A stretch of 64,000 bases of DNA from positions 1 to 64,000 of the forward strand of contig JBPOIJ010000027.1 in the NCBI GenBank assembly GCA_052034585.1, in the 5' to 3' direction. Made by a program: the position numbers and the translations under genes. The notes beneath the pieces were generated by a model. The model worked only from the letters and a program-made list of their open reading frames with translations, made no database searches and had not been told where the DNA came from. Within the stretch, counting starts at the first letter, position 1; every line of letters starts with the position of its first letter. This DNA comes from Xiheimicrobium sp052034585 (GTDB taxonomy: Bacteria > Myxococcota > Myxococcia > Myxococcales > Myxococcaceae). Shown here piece by piece: positions 8,326 to 21,499 of the stretch.

Positions 8326-10218
8326 ATGAATCGCGTCAAATTCCTCGTCTTCGCGCTGGTGGCGATCGGGTTGTTCGCCTGGAGCCTGAAGCTGGCTCCC
8401 TCTCTCGGCGCCGATCGCAGCGTCGCCGACGCCTCCCTCGGGTTGGCTGGGGCGCCGGCGGCCGTCGCGCTCAAGCTCGAGGCGCGTCGGTCGGAGCTGC
8501 AGGCGGTGGCGCTCAAGCTGGCGGCGTCGACCGCGGTGACGAACGTCGGCCCCAAGGCTCCCAAGCCCGAAGCGCCGACGGCCGATCGGTTCAACACCGT
8601 TCGGGCCGCCGTCCTCGAGGGGACGAGCGACGGGCTCAAGAGCGGCCTGGTCGTGTTGCTCTCGAACGAGGCGGGCGCGTTGCTGGCGAAGGCCGAGGGT
8701 GATCCCGCTGCGGCGGAGGGCGTCGACGTCGCTGCCATCACGGCCGGCGGCGCCGCGGGGACGATCGCCACCCTCAACGGCGTTCCGCACCTCTTCTATG
8801 CAGTGCCGCTCCTCGTCTCCGATCGGAACGAAGTGAAGGGCGCGGGCGTGGCCGCGGTGGGCGCGCCGCTCGTGGGTGATGGGAAGGCCCTGCTTGGAAC
8901 CGTGCGTGCCGATCTCGCCCTCACCAACCTCGCGCTCCTGTCGGAGGGCAAGGTGGTGGCGCTCGACGGCGACAAGGCGACCGTCGAGGCGGCGGCGAAG
9001 GCGGTGAAGGCAGGACCGATCGTCGAGTTCAGCGCCGAGCCGGTCACCTCCATCGGCCCGCTCAACCTCCCGATGATGTCCTCGCTCACCCAGACGCTCG
9101 CGATGCGGCGAGCGCTCGCCGGCACGCCCTACGAGGTGCTGGCGACGGCGGCGAGCGGGGAGGACCTCGTCGCGCTCGCGGGGTTCCAGAAGTTCGGTCT
9201 CGGCGCGCTCGTGGGCCTGTTGCTGCTGTCGATCGCAGTCATGGCGCTGCTCAAGAGCGGCGAAGAAGAAGGCGCGGCGATGGTGATGCCGCCGCCGGTG
9301 ATGCCGGTCGCGCCGGTGCGAGTGCCGACCTCGACCGGCCTCCAGGCGCCAGTCTCGACCGTCGACGAGCCCTTGCCCCACGCGCCGGAGGCGAGCCCCG
9401 ACGACTTCCACTTCCCCGCGCCACCCACCGCCGCTGCTCCACCGCCCAAGTCGGTCACCGCGCAGGAGCCCGCCTGGGTTCCTTCCGCGCCTCCCGTCAA
9501 CGAGAGCGAACCCGCGGCCGATCCCTTCGCGACGCTGGGGCCTGCGAGCTCTCCGCCAGCCCCGGCCTTCGCGGCGGCTCCACCGCCCTCGTTCCAGCCG
9601 ACGTCGAAGCCTCCGCCTCCCGTCACCGCGAACGTGCCGGCCTACCAGCCGCCGCCGCCCGCGCCGTTGCCTGCCGCCCGCACCGCGCCCATCAACAACC
9701 CGTTCGACGACGAAGAGGGAGCGCGAACGCAGGCCTACCCCATCTTCAAGACGCCTGGCTCGAACCCCAACGCCCCTCCGCCAGGCTTCGATCCGTTTGC
9801 GATGGCGGCTTCCCAGGGCGGAGACGCGGGCTCGATGGGCGAGCCGAACCCCGATGCGACCCGGGTGGCGGCGGTGCCCGCAGAGCTCATTCGCGCAGCC
9901 AAGCAGTCCGCGCCGTCGGGCCATACCGGTGAACGCCCCGCGCTCGCCCGCGCCGCCGCTCCCAAGGTGACCTCGGTGATCGGCGCTGCCGGGCCGCTCG
10001 ATGAAGAGCGCCACTTCCAGGACGTGTTCCGCGAGTTCGTCGCGACCCGAGAGAAGTGCGGCGAGCCCGCCGACGGCCTCACCTACGACAAGTTCAAGGC
10101 GAAGCTGCTCAAGAACAAGGAGCAGCTCGTCGCCAAGTACGCGTGCAAGTCGGTTCGCTTCCAGGTGTACGTGAAGGACGCGAAGGCCGCCCTCAAGGCC
10201 ACGCCCGTCAAGGAGTGA
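8326..10218 (+). CDS. MXAN_5187-like two-pass membrane protein
   Basis: 630 aa. Membrane segment at about 5-25, then a roughly 260-residue region that looks like a dCache/PAS-type extracytoplasmic sensor (VVLLSNEAGALLAKAEGD, PHLFYAVPLL), second membrane segment at about 288-308, then a Pro/Ala-rich cytoplasmic linker (about 315-560). The C-terminal 65 residues (ERHFQDVFREFVATREKCGE...YDKFKAKLLKNKEQLVAKY) resemble the domain I know from the myxobacterial family named after MXAN_5187. No enzymatic domain is visible, so signal output would be through protein contact via the C-terminal domain. The family label is from memory; topology is from the sequence. Confidence 0.72.
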   Translation: MNRVKFLVFALVAIGLFAWSLKLAPSLGADRSVADASLGLAGAPAAVALKLEARRSELQAVALKLAASTAVTNVGPKAPKPEAPTADRFNTVRAAVLEGTSDGLKSGLVVLLSNEAGALLAKAEGDPAAAEGVDVAAITAGGAAGTIATLNGVPHLFYAVPLLVSDRNEVKGAGVAAVGAPLVGDGKALLGTVRADLALTNLALLSEGKVVALDGDKATVEAAAKAVKAGPIVEFSAEPVTSIGPLNLPMMSSLTQTLAMRRALAGTPYEVLATAASGEDLVALAGFQKFGLGALVGLLLLSIAVMALLKSGEEEGAAMVMPPPVMPVAPVRVPTSTGLQAPVSTVDEPLPHAPEASPDDFHFPAPPTAAAPPPKSVTAQEPAWVPSAPPVNESEPAADPFATLGPASSPPAPAFAAAPPPSFQPTSKPPPPVTANVPAYQPPPPAPLPAARTAPINNPFDDEEGARTQAYPIFKTPGSNPNAPPPGFDPFAMAASQGGDAGSMGEPNPDATRVAAVPAELIRAAKQSAPSGHTGERPALARAAAPKVTSVIGAAGPLDEERHFQDVFREFVATREKCGEPADGLTYDKFKAKLLKNKEQLVAKYACKSVRFQVYVKDAKAALKATPVKE

Positions 10219-10504
10219 GCGTCTCGGGTTCGGCTCACTGACGTCATTTCAGTCACTCGCTCTGGCGTTCACGCCATGGGTGTCAGGTGAGGTTGAAATC
10301 GGCGCCGTTCCACGCCTCCCCGCGTCTCAACCCATCAGATCAACGAAGGAAAAACTTCCCACCGGCCGAGAGCGGCGCGCGTGACGGGTGGCATGTGCGT
10401 TGCTCAACGCGTCGCCACTCGAGGGGAATGGGCGGGTGGGCCGGGGTTCTCGCGGCGCGTGATTCTGGGTGGAATCGCGACGCCGTGTCTGAAGGGAGCC
10501 GTCG
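10219..10504. other. 286-base intergenic region with hairpin and promoter
   Basis: Contains a perfect 5-bp stem with TTCA loop (TGGCGTTCACGCCA, 10263-10276), 44 bases after the upstream stop, as a possible but T-poor terminator. Further on is the sigma-54-type promoter listed separately at 10389-10404. No convincing small ORF or RNA gene seen in the rest. Confidence 0.4.
10389..10404 (+). promoter_or_regulatory. sigma-54-type promoter of the sigma-54 activator gene
   Basis: TGGCATGTGCGTTGCT matches the -24/-12 consensus TGGCAC-N5-TTGCW with one mismatch in the core and exactly ten bases between GG and GC. The predicted transcript start is near 10415, giving a leader of about 90 bases before the ATG at 10505. 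This would make the activator gene itself sigma-54 dependent, as is common for autoregulated myxobacterial activators. Confidence 0.62.
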
Positions 10505-14209
<3,705 letters not shown>

Positions 14210-14226
14210 GGCCATGATGCTCACTT

Positions 14227-14242
14227 CGGCACCGAGGTTGCA
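14227..14242 (+). promoter_or_regulatory. sigma-54-type promoter before lipoprotein gene
   Basis: CGGCACCGAGGTTGCA has intact GGCAC and TTGCA cores with ten bases between GG and GC. The predicted transcript start (about 14253) is only about three bases before the chosen ATG at 14256, so the mRNA would be nearly leaderless and the AAAGAGG just upstream would not be transcribed. Either the start codon is further in, or the match is accidental. Confidence 0.5.
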
Positions 14243-14255
14243 AAGAGGTACCGCC

Positions 14256-14567
14256 ATGATGGTTCGAGTCGTCGCAATGTTGGCAGTCCTCTCCCTGAGC
14301 GCCTGTGGCGTGGGCATGGAGGCGGAGGATCCCGAAGGCGCCGCTGCAGTGGGGACGTCACAGTCCCAGCTGGTGGGGTGCGCGGATCCGATGGCTTGCC
14401 CGCAAACCTCAGTCGTTTCGGGCTCGAACGGGCAGTCGGCGACGATGCCGGGAACGGTCGCGCTCCCGCAGGATCCGATTCCCTGGCGGCCGACCGTCGC
14501 GCAGCAGCTCTCGAACCGCCCGTTCGGGCCGAACGGCGGTCCTGAGACGCCAGTGACGACTCGCTAA
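14256..14567 (+). CDS. small lipoprotein
   Basis: 103 aa. The ATG at 14256 starts a classic lipoprotein signal (MMVRVVAMLAVLSLSAC, lipobox LSAC, Cys17); the in-frame ATG at 14214 would put 14 polar residues ahead of it and overlaps the sigma-54-type site, so I reject it. The mature part is short, Pro/Gly/Gln-rich and without a recognised domain; it has a possible Cys pair (GCADPMACPQ). Its stop codon overlaps the stop of the convergent histidine kinase gene (14564-14567). It follows the sigma-54 activator by 46 bases and may be its direct target. Function unknown. Confidence 0.75.
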   Translation: MMVRVVAMLAVLSLSACGVGMEAEDPEGAAAVGTSQSQLVGCADPMACPQTSVVSGSNGQSATMPGTVALPQDPIPWRPTVAQQLSNRPFGPNGGPETPVTTR

Positions 14568-16231
14568 CGCCCTGACATTCGCGGCAGCACCAACCGGAAC
14601 ACAGCCCCAGTCTGCGGAGGAGGTACGTTTCCAACCTCCATGCGCCCGTCGTGTTCCTGGGCGATGCGCATCGCGATGGCGAGGCCCAGCCCGGTGCCCT
14701 GCGGCTTCGAGGTGACGTAGGGCTCGAAGATGCGGTCCTTCAAGTCGGGTGGAATGCCTGGCCCCGAGTCGGCGACCTCGAGCACGATCTGGGCGCCGGC
14801 GCCGAGCGTCTTCACCGTCACCGCGCCACCCGTCGAGCCCATGGCCTCTTCGGCGTTCTTCACCAGGTTGACGAGCACCTGGGTCAGCTGATCGCGGTCG
14901 CCCATCACCATCAGGCCGGGCTCGAGCTCGGCGACGTAGCGCAGGCCGTCGTGGGGTGAGTAGAGCGACATCACCTGCTGGACGGCCTCCGACAGGTTGA
15001 GCGGCGCGAGGGAGGGACGAGGCAGGCGCGCGAACTGGCTGAACTCGTCGACGATGCGCTTGAGCCGGTCGACCTCCTCGAGCACGGCGTGGGCGCTCTC
15101 CTTGAAGATGCCCATGAAGCGCTCGTCGACGGGTCCTCGCTGGCTGGCGGCGAGCAACGTCTCGAGCGACATGCGGATCGGAGTGAGCGGGTTCTTGATC
15201 TCGTGGGCGAGGCGGCGGGCGACCTCCTGCCAGGCGGCGATGCGCTCCGAGGCCACCAGCCGATCGGTCGCGCTCTTCAGATCGTCGGTCATGCGGTTGA
15301 AGGTGGTGATGAGCGTCTTCAGCTCGCCGCTGGCTGGCACCCCACTGACTTGCACGCCCGGAGTCCCTTGGGCGATCTGCCGCGCCGCTTCGGTGAGCGC
15401 CTCCACCGGCCGGGTGACTCTCCGGCTGATGATGAAGCCGGCGACGATGGCGAGGAGGAAGCCCAAGCCAGCGAGGACGATGAAGGCGCGGAGGACTTCG
15501 GTGCGGGTGGCGATGAGATCGGCGCCGGAGAAGAAGAGCCGGATCTCGGCGATGGTGCCGACGTCGATCGACCGGCGAATCGGCGCCTTGGGGAGCTCGC
15601 CCGACGAGGTGATCATTCGCCCGCCGGAGTGCACCTCGACCCTCGCGCCGGTGAGCTTGGACAGCGAGGTCGCGCGCGCTTCGTCGAGCAGCACTCCCCC
15701 GACGGCCCAGACCCGGCGATCGCCCCAGTCGACGGCGCGGGCGGTGACGATGGCGGGCGCTTGGACGAGGCCCGAGGAGGACGAGAGCTCCACTTCCCGG
15801 GGGACGACCTGCTTGGGCGCGAGCCGGGTGACGGCGAAGAGCGGATCATCGGGTTCTCCGAGACGCGCGGGCAGGTGGCCGGAGGACAGCGTGCGCCCTT
15901 CTTCATCGAGGAGCGCCAGCACGTCGAGGTTGCGCGGGCGCATCAGCGTCGCGGCGGCGGTGGTGACGTGCGGCGGCGCGGGCACCTTGGCGGCGTCTCG
16001 GGCGACGTCTTCGAGCGCCTGGCTCTGGCCCAGCTCGTCCATCGCGGCGCGCACGTCTTCCCGAAGCCGGGCGCTCTCGGCCTCGACCGCGATCATCATT
16101 TGATCGACGCGCGCTTCCTGTTGAGCGGCGAGGAGCCGGGACAGGTTGCGGAGCGCGAGCGGCACCACCACCACGACCTGCAGCATGGCCAGGGCGATGA
16201 AGGCGAGGGCGATGGTCCAGCGCAGGCGCAT
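14564..16231 (-). CDS. NtrY-like sensor histidine kinase
   Basis: 555 aa. First membrane segment about 5-27, an extracytoplasmic sensor region to about 245, second segment 247-268, HAMP domain (RRVTRPVEALTEAARQIAQG, about 270-325), dimerisation/phosphoacceptor helix with His343 (ARRLAHEIKNPLTP), and an ATP-binding domain with N-box (LVNLVKNAEEAM), G1 (DSGPGIP) and G2 (GTGLGLAIAMRI). Complete and expected to autophosphorylate; the HEIKNPLTPI form of the H-box is typical of NtrY-type kinases. No cognate response regulator lies beside it. Last gene of a minus-strand operon, seven bases after the solute-binding-like gene. Overlaps the stop codon of the convergent lipoprotein gene. Confidence 0.93.
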   Translation of the reverse strand: MRLRWTIALAFIALAMLQVVVVVPLALRNLSRLLAAQQEARVDQMMIAVEAESARLREDVRAAMDELGQSQALEDVARDAAKVPAPPHVTTAAATLMRPRNLDVLALLDEEGRTLSSGHLPARLGEPDDPLFAVTRLAPKQVVPREVELSSSSGLVQAPAIVTARAVDWGDRRVWAVGGVLLDEARATSLSKLTGARVEVHSGGRMITSSGELPKAPIRRSIDVGTIAEIRLFFSGADLIATRTEVLRAFIVLAGLGFLLAIVAGFIISRRVTRPVEALTEAARQIAQGTPGVQVSGVPASGELKTLITTFNRMTDDLKSATDRLVASERIAAWQEVARRLAHEIKNPLTPIRMSLETLLAASQRGPVDERFMGIFKESAHAVLEEVDRLKRIVDEFSQFARLPRPSLAPLNLSEAVQQVMSLYSPHDGLRYVAELEPGLMVMGDRDQLTQVLVNLVKNAEEAMGSTGGAVTVKTLGAGAQIVLEVADSGPGIPPDLKDRIFEPYVTSKPQGTGLGLAIAMRIAQEHDGRMEVGNVPPPQTGAVFRLVLPRMSGR

Positions 16232-16238
16232 CGGGAGG

Positions 16239-17483
16239 TCACTCGGGGGCGAGGAAGACGTCGTCGAGCCGAGGCAGGCCGTAGGCGTCGCGGGAGAGGT
16301 GCTGCACCTCGCGGCTGGCGCTCACGCCCAGGCCCTGCACGAAGAGGGGAAAGAGGTTGGGTACGGGCTTGCTGGCGCGCTCGACGACGGCCTCGGTGCG
16401 CGCGCTGTCGGAGAGCCCATCGAGGTCGCTCAGGCGGCCGTTCTCCTTCGCGAGCGAGAGGGCGATCGCGAGCGCAGGCGCTGGCTGGGGCGGCATCAAG
16501 ACGCCGGTGAGGAGGAGATCGAAGGTGCCGGTGAGCCGCTCGCGCAGCTGGCGCCGCTGGAGCGCTTCGAGCTTGAGCCGGTAGCCAAGCGGCCCGAGCT
16601 TCACCTGGAGGCGCTCGGCGACCGCGCGGTGCTCGTCGACGGCGGTGTCGTAGAGCAGCGTCAGCTCGATGGGCGTCGCGAGCGCGGTCGGCTTCGACGG
16701 AGCCGCCCAGCTCACCTCGCCGAGCTTCTTCCCGAGCGGATCGGACGACGGCGGAACGAGGGTGCTGAGCGGGCGCGCGGGCGGGCGAACGAAGAAGCGG
16801 GTGAGGCCGGGGCGATCGATGGTGGCCTCGAGCGCCTGTGCGAAGGCCGGGCCGAGCTTGGGGTCGGCGATCAAATACGTCGCGTACAGCAGCGGTCCGT
16901 CACCCGAATCCGCGCCCAGCAGCACCTGCGCCTTTCGTTGGGCGATCAGCCGGTCGGCGGTGCGGGCGTCGGTGGCGCGAATGGTGATCCCATCGAGCCA
17001 GGGGCGAGGGAGCGCGGGATCGGCGTTGGCGACCAGCCGCTCGGCGGTCGAGGCGAAGAACGAGGGCGTCACCGCCAGGGAGGGATGACAGAGCACCTGC
17101 TCGAAGTCGGGCGCGAGGCCATCGAGCTCCATCTCCACGGTGATCGGCGAGGTCGCAGTGGCCGACTTGAGGGGCGCGAGCAGCACCCGGTACGGCGAGG
17201 GCGTGTCGCGAACCCGAAGGAGGGTGGTGACGACCTCCGACGCTTTGGTCGCCGTCTTGAGGACGAGCCGCACGGTGCGCGGCGCAGGGCGGGAGAGCTC
17301 TCCGAGCTTGCAGGGCGGCAGCTTGGTGAGCTGGAGGAGGGTGGCCTCGAGTGGGGTGTCAGCGAGGAGCGGATCGCCGTGCGCGCTCTTCACCACTGCA
17401 GCGGCCTCCAGCATGCCTCCGGCGCGGGCGCGGCCTCCGGCGAAGGCGAGCGACGGGGTGAGCACGAGGCAGAGCCACTTCAT
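16239..17483 (-). CDS. exported protein resembling family-5 solute-binding proteins
   Basis: 414 aa with a signal peptide (KWLCLVLTPSLAFAGG). Middle and C-terminal parts resemble the oligopeptide-binding (SBP_bac_5) fold: PWLDGITIRATDARTADRLIAQRKAQVLLG, and later LTLLYDTAVDEHRAVAERLQVKLGPLGYRLKLEAL and FDLLLTGVLMPPQPAPALAIAL. The usual N-terminal signature of transport proteins is weak, and no ABC permease or ATPase is nearby, so it may have been recruited as a sensor or binding partner for the kinase encoded next. Start and stop overlaps (ATGA at 17480-17483) couple it to the FG-GAP gene. Fold call moderate, ligand unknown. Confidence 0.6.
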   Translation of the reverse strand: MKWLCLVLTPSLAFAGGRARAGGMLEAAAVVKSAHGDPLLADTPLEATLLQLTKLPPCKLGELSRPAPRTVRLVLKTATKASEVVTTLLRVRDTPSPYRVLLAPLKSATATSPITVEMELDGLAPDFEQVLCHPSLAVTPSFFASTAERLVANADPALPRPWLDGITIRATDARTADRLIAQRKAQVLLGADSGDGPLLYATYLIADPKLGPAFAQALEATIDRPGLTRFFVRPPARPLSTLVPPSSDPLGKKLGEVSWAAPSKPTALATPIELTLLYDTAVDEHRAVAERLQVKLGPLGYRLKLEALQRRQLRERLTGTFDLLLTGVLMPPQPAPALAIALSLAKENGRLSDLDGLSDSARTEAVVERASKPVPNLFPLFVQGLGVSASREVQHLSRDAYGLPRLDDVFLAPE

Positions 17484-18790
17484 GGCGCGATCCTCCGAGC
17501 GACCCAGAGCTCACCCGTGCCGTCGGACAGCCAGGTGCCGAAGACGAACTCCTCCGCGCCGTCGCCGTCGAGATCGGCGCCCGTCATCACGATCGCCCGG
17601 CCCTTGAGCGTCGCTTGCCAGGAAGGCGTCGCGCTGCGGACCGACTGCGAGGTGCCGGTGAGGCCCTCCGCGACGGCCAAGGTGAGGAGCCGCAGCTCGT
17701 CGGTGTCGCCCGTCGTTCGCGCGGAAGACACGAGCAGCTCGGGCGTTCCGTCCTTGTCGACGTCGGCGAGCGCGCTCCCGCAGCCCACGTCGAGCATGCG
17801 CCCGGCCGGAGGGAGCTGCCGGGTGAGGGTGGCGGTGCCGTCGGGCCAGACGAGCAGGGCGATGGGGCCGCGTGTGCTCGCCGCCTGAACGCCCATCGGC
17901 ATGCGGCCGCGTTGGGTGCCCCAGGAGAGCTCCGGAAGGAAGCGGTTGAGCCCGGGTTCGAGCCGCGCGTTGAGCCCGTCGAGCGGGATCGTCTCCTGGG
18001 TGCCGACTGGCTTGAGCATCGACCCTGCGAAGGCGAGCACCTCGGCCTTGGCGCGCCGCCCCGACCAGGCGATGACTCGAGGAGGACCTTGGACGATGGC
18101 GAGCGCTCCGAAGGGTTCTCGAGGCATCGCGGAGGACGGCGGCGCGGAGGCGAGATCGTACTTCGCGAGCGCCTTGCCTTCGGGTGAGAGGACGAGCACG
18201 ACCTCTTCCACCATGAGGACGAGCTCGCTGCGACGATCGCCATCGAGATCGCCGGCGGCCAAGGCGACGGGCAGGGTGTTCCAGCGAGAGAGCGACGACA
18301 GCTTGAGCTCGAGTGGGACGGCCGCGGTCGGGGTGGTGACGCTCACTCCGGCGAGGGCCGCCAACTCGGCGTCGACGTCGGTCGACAGGCCGATCGCCGT
18401 GGCGCGCTCGGTGCGCGTGGGGTGCCGGCCCGCCCAGAAGTTCTTCCACGTCTCGACCGCGTCGCCACGGACAGTGACGGTCGACCCATCGACGGTGACG
18501 CTCACCCGCACGAGCGTCGAGAGCTCCCGCTGCACGGCGTTCACCAGGGCGGCGTCGCCGGTGGCCTCGACGATCTCGCACGACAGCCTCGCCCGGCTGA
18601 GCCGGCCACAGAACACGGTGCCGACCGCGCGAGCGAGGGTCGCGTCCTTCGCGGAGACGGACAGCCCGAGAGGTCCCTCGAAGCCCACCTGTTGAACGCG
18701 CGCGGTGAGCTGCTCGGCGAGCGTCTCGAGCGACGAGCCGCGCGGTGACGCCGAGGCCACGACGGCGAGCGTCACCAGGCCGCCGATCAT
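17480..18790 (-). CDS. exported FG-GAP/VCBS-repeat protein
   Basis: 436 aa. I choose the ATG at 18790, which overlaps the stop of the PBP1A gene (ATGA) and begins a short hydrophobic signal (IGGLVTLAVVASASP). The N-terminal part (about 20-150) is an unrecognised globular domain with two Cys (VFCGRL, LSCEIV). The rest carries beta-propeller-type repeats with calcium loops: GDLDGDRRSELVL (about 178), ADVDKDGTPELLV (about 340) and ADLDGDGAEEFVFG (about 403). Such repeats build integrin-like propellers that bind proteins or surfaces. Coupled on both sides within the PBP1A operon, so a cell-wall or surface role is likely. Exact role unknown. Confidence 0.75.
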   Translation of the reverse strand: MIGGLVTLAVVASASPRGSSLETLAEQLTARVQQVGFEGPLGLSVSAKDATLARAVGTVFCGRLSRARLSCEIVEATGDAALVNAVQRELSTLVRVSVTVDGSTVTVRGDAVETWKNFWAGRHPTRTERATAIGLSTDVDAELAALAGVSVTTPTAAVPLELKLSSLSRWNTLPVALAAGDLDGDRRSELVLMVEEVVLVLSPEGKALAKYDLASAPPSSAMPREPFGALAIVQGPPRVIAWSGRRAKAEVLAFAGSMLKPVGTQETIPLDGLNARLEPGLNRFLPELSWGTQRGRMPMGVQAASTRGPIALLVWPDGTATLTRQLPPAGRMLDVGCGSALADVDKDGTPELLVSSARTTGDTDELRLLTLAVAEGLTGTSQSVRSATPSWQATLKGRAIVMTGADLDGDGAEEFVFGTWLSDGTGELWVARRIAP

Positions 18791-21471
18791 CGAGTGCCCT
18801 TCTGCGAGTCGAGGAGCATGAAGTCGTTCGGGTCGACGGTGCCAGGCCGGGGCGCCTCTTCGGTCGGCTCGGTGCCGGTGAGGAACCACTCTTGCCGGCC
18901 AGGCACGCTGCTGCCGGCGAGCTTGCCGCTCACGGGGTCGATCTTCACCTGCACGACTCCCTCCGGCGCGACGAAGTCAGCCTCGGGGAGGCCCTGGTGC
19001 GCCACCTTCATGTAGTCGAGCCAGATCGGGAGCGCCGCCTTGCCGCCGGTCTCGAGCGGGCCAATGGGAGAATGATCGTCGAAGCCGACCCAGGCCGAGG
19101 TGACGAACTGCTGGGTGTAGCCGCTGAACCAGGCGTCTCGGTATTCCTGCGCGGTGCCGGTCTTCCCCGCGGCGGGGCGCTTGAGCTCGAGGACGGCGAC
19201 CGCAGTGCCTTCTTCCACCACGCTGCGCATGAGGGAGGTGGTGAGGAAGGCGATCGCCGGTGAGATGGCCGGTTCGAAGGCGGCTTGTCGCTGGGTGAGC
19301 ACCTGCACCTGGCCGGCGTCCTTTCGTTTCGAGACGGAGCGAATCACGATCGGCTCGGCCGACTGCCCGCCGCTGTGGAGCGTCGCGTAGGCGTTGGCGA
19401 TCTCGAGCATGCTGACCTCTCCGGTGCCGAGACAGAGGGTGAGGCTCTGCGGCAGGTCGGCCTTGATGCCCGCCTTGCGCGCCATGCCGATGAGCGCGTC
19501 GACGCCGAGATCTTCGATCAGCCGCGCCGACACCGTGTTCTTCGAGCGAGTCAGCGCCTGGCGAAGGGTGATCGGCCCGTCGAAGCCGGCCTTCTCGAAG
19601 TTCTTCGGCTCCCAGGGCTTGCCGGTGTACGGGTCGCGCACCTGAACGGGTGCATCGTTGATGCGGGTGATCGGCGTGTAGCGGCCGGTCTCCATCGCCG
19701 CCGCGTAGAGGAAGGGCTTGAAGGAGCTGCCCGGCTGCCGCTTCGCCTGGGTCGCGCGGTTGAAGGCGCTGGTGGCGAAGTCGTAGCCGCCGACCATCGC
19801 GACGACCTCTCGGGTGGTGGGGTCGATCGACAACAGCGCGCCCTGAACGATCGGCAGCTGGGCGATCGAGGCCTCGAGCCGGGTCGACGCCGGGAGCGAC
19901 TTGCCGAGCCGCACGCGCACGAGATCGCCGACCGCGACCACGTCACCGATCTTCTTCGGGCTTTCCCCCAGGCCGCTCTCCGACTTCCGGCGGGCCCACT
20001 TGAGCGAGTCGAAGGTGAGCTCGGCTTCCTTGCCGATGGTGTCCACCACCGCGACGTTCTTCTCGCCGTCGAGGGCGGTGACGATGCCGACGGTCTCGAC
20101 CGAGTCCGCGAGGGTCTTCACTCCGATGGCGCGGGCGAGCTTCTCGTCCTCGGTGGGGATTGGTTCGTCGAGGTCGACGTCTTCGGGTTCGGCGAGTGGA
20201 TCGAGCTCTCCTTCGGCGGGCGCGGTGAGCTCCTTGAGTGCACCGAGATCGGCCACCAGCACCTCTTCGGGGCGACGCTTGCCGGCCTCGCCGAGCCGCT
20301 GCACGAGCAACGGACGCAGCCGCTCGAAGCGCGAGAGCTCCACCTGCCCGACCGGGCCTCGATAGCCCTGCCGCTTGTCGACGGCCTCGAGCCCTCGTCG
20401 CACCGCGGCCTCGGCGCCGGCCTGGAGCTTCGGATCCATCGCGATGTCGACCGACAGCCCGCCCTCCATCACCGTCTTCTCACCGAACTGGGCGATCAGC
20501 TGCTTGCGAACCTCTTCAGCGTAGTACTGGCCGACGGTCTGCGGCGGACGCGGGCCGAGGACGATCGGCTTGTCGAGCTCCGGTTCGGCGAGCTCGCGCT
20601 TCACGAAGCCCTTCTGCCAGAGCTGGGTGAGCACGTAGCGCTGGCGCTTCTTGGCGCGAACGATGTTGGTGAGCGGGTTGATCCGGTGCGGGCTCTGCAC
20701 GGTGCCGGCGATCACCGCCGCCTCGCCGATGGAGAGATCCTTCGCGTGCTTGCCGAAATAGAAGAGCGAGGCCTCCTCCACGCCGTAGCGCGAGTGCCCG
20801 TAATAGATGGTGTTGATGTACAGCGAGAGGATCTCGTCCTTGGTGAGGGCGGACTCCATGCGCGGGGTGAGGATCCACTCCCGTACCTTGCGAGAGACGG
20901 TGCGCTCGGTGGTCAGCAGCAGCCGGCGGCAGGTCTGTTGGCTGATGGTCGAGGCGCCCGACTTCATGCCTCCCGGCTTCAGGTTCTTCACCGCCGAGCG
21001 GATGATGCCGAGCCAGTCGAGCCCGTGGTGTTGGTAGAAGTCGGCGTCTTCGGCGGCGAGGAAGGCGTCGCGCACGTGCGGCGGCAGCGACTTCACGTCG
21101 ACCCAGGTGCGGCGCTCGGTGAAGAACTCGGCGCAGGTCGCGCCTCCACGGCAGGTCACCTTGGTGACTTGGGGAGGCCGGTAGCTGCGCAGCTCTTCGA
21201 CGCTCGGGAGATCTCTCGAGAAGTGCCAGTAGGTGCCGAGGCCGACCCCGATGAGAACGACGGTGCCGACCACGCCCAGCAGGAGCAGCCGCTTGAACCA
21301 CCGCCACAGCCGCTGGCCGAGTCTCATGCCGGGCCTGGACTCTAGACCGCCTGCTCCAGGAAGCGCGCCGGTTTGTCGGGCGAGGCTGGAAGGTCGCCGA
21401 GGGGGCGTGGCAGCGGGGCGCGGGGAAGGGGCCGCGTCTTGCGGGTCGTCGGACACGGGTCGGGCGCTCAC
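18787..21471 (-). CDS. mrcA: class A penicillin-binding protein 1A
   Basis: 894 aa. A Pro/Arg-rich cytoplasmic tail (1-55), membrane anchor about 60-82, then a GT51 transglycosylase with catalytic Glu141 (AAEDADFYQHHG) and ISQQ motif, followed by an OB-like insertion (about 360-530) and a transpeptidase with SxxK at Ser582 (GSSFKP), SKN at 642-644 and KTGTA at 769. All catalytic motifs are present, so it should both polymerise glycan strands and crosslink peptides. The tail is acidic and rich in Glu/Pro. The ATG at 21471 lies 28 bases after the upstream membrane-protein gene. It heads a coupled set with FG-GAP, solute-binding-like and kinase genes. The symbol follows the E. coli name for PBP1A. 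Confidence 0.95.
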   Translation of the reverse strand: MSARPVSDDPQDAAPSPRPAATPPRRPSSLARQTGALPGAGGLESRPGMRLGQRLWRWFKRLLLLGVVGTVVLIGVGLGTYWHFSRDLPSVEELRSYRPPQVTKVTCRGGATCAEFFTERRTWVDVKSLPPHVRDAFLAAEDADFYQHHGLDWLGIIRSAVKNLKPGGMKSGASTISQQTCRRLLLTTERTVSRKVREWILTPRMESALTKDEILSLYINTIYYGHSRYGVEEASLFYFGKHAKDLSIGEAAVIAGTVQSPHRINPLTNIVRAKKRQRYVLTQLWQKGFVKRELAEPELDKPIVLGPRPPQTVGQYYAEEVRKQLIAQFGEKTVMEGGLSVDIAMDPKLQAGAEAAVRRGLEAVDKRQGYRGPVGQVELSRFERLRPLLVQRLGEAGKRRPEEVLVADLGALKELTAPAEGELDPLAEPEDVDLDEPIPTEDEKLARAIGVKTLADSVETVGIVTALDGEKNVAVVDTIGKEAELTFDSLKWARRKSESGLGESPKKIGDVVAVGDLVRVRLGKSLPASTRLEASIAQLPIVQGALLSIDPTTREVVAMVGGYDFATSAFNRATQAKRQPGSSFKPFLYAAAMETGRYTPITRINDAPVQVRDPYTGKPWEPKNFEKAGFDGPITLRQALTRSKNTVSARLIEDLGVDALIGMARKAGIKADLPQSLTLCLGTGEVSMLEIANAYATLHSGGQSAEPIVIRSVSKRKDAGQVQVLTQRQAAFEPAISPAIAFLTTSLMRSVVEEGTAVAVLELKRPAAGKTGTAQEYRDAWFSGYTQQFVTSAWVGFDDHSPIGPLETGGKAALPIWLDYMKVAHQGLPEADFVAPEGVVQVKIDPVSGKLAGSSVPGRQEWFLTGTEPTEEAPRPGTVDPNDFMLLDSQKGTR

Positions 21472-21499
21472 GCAAAGAGGGAGAGCAAGGCTCGGACCG

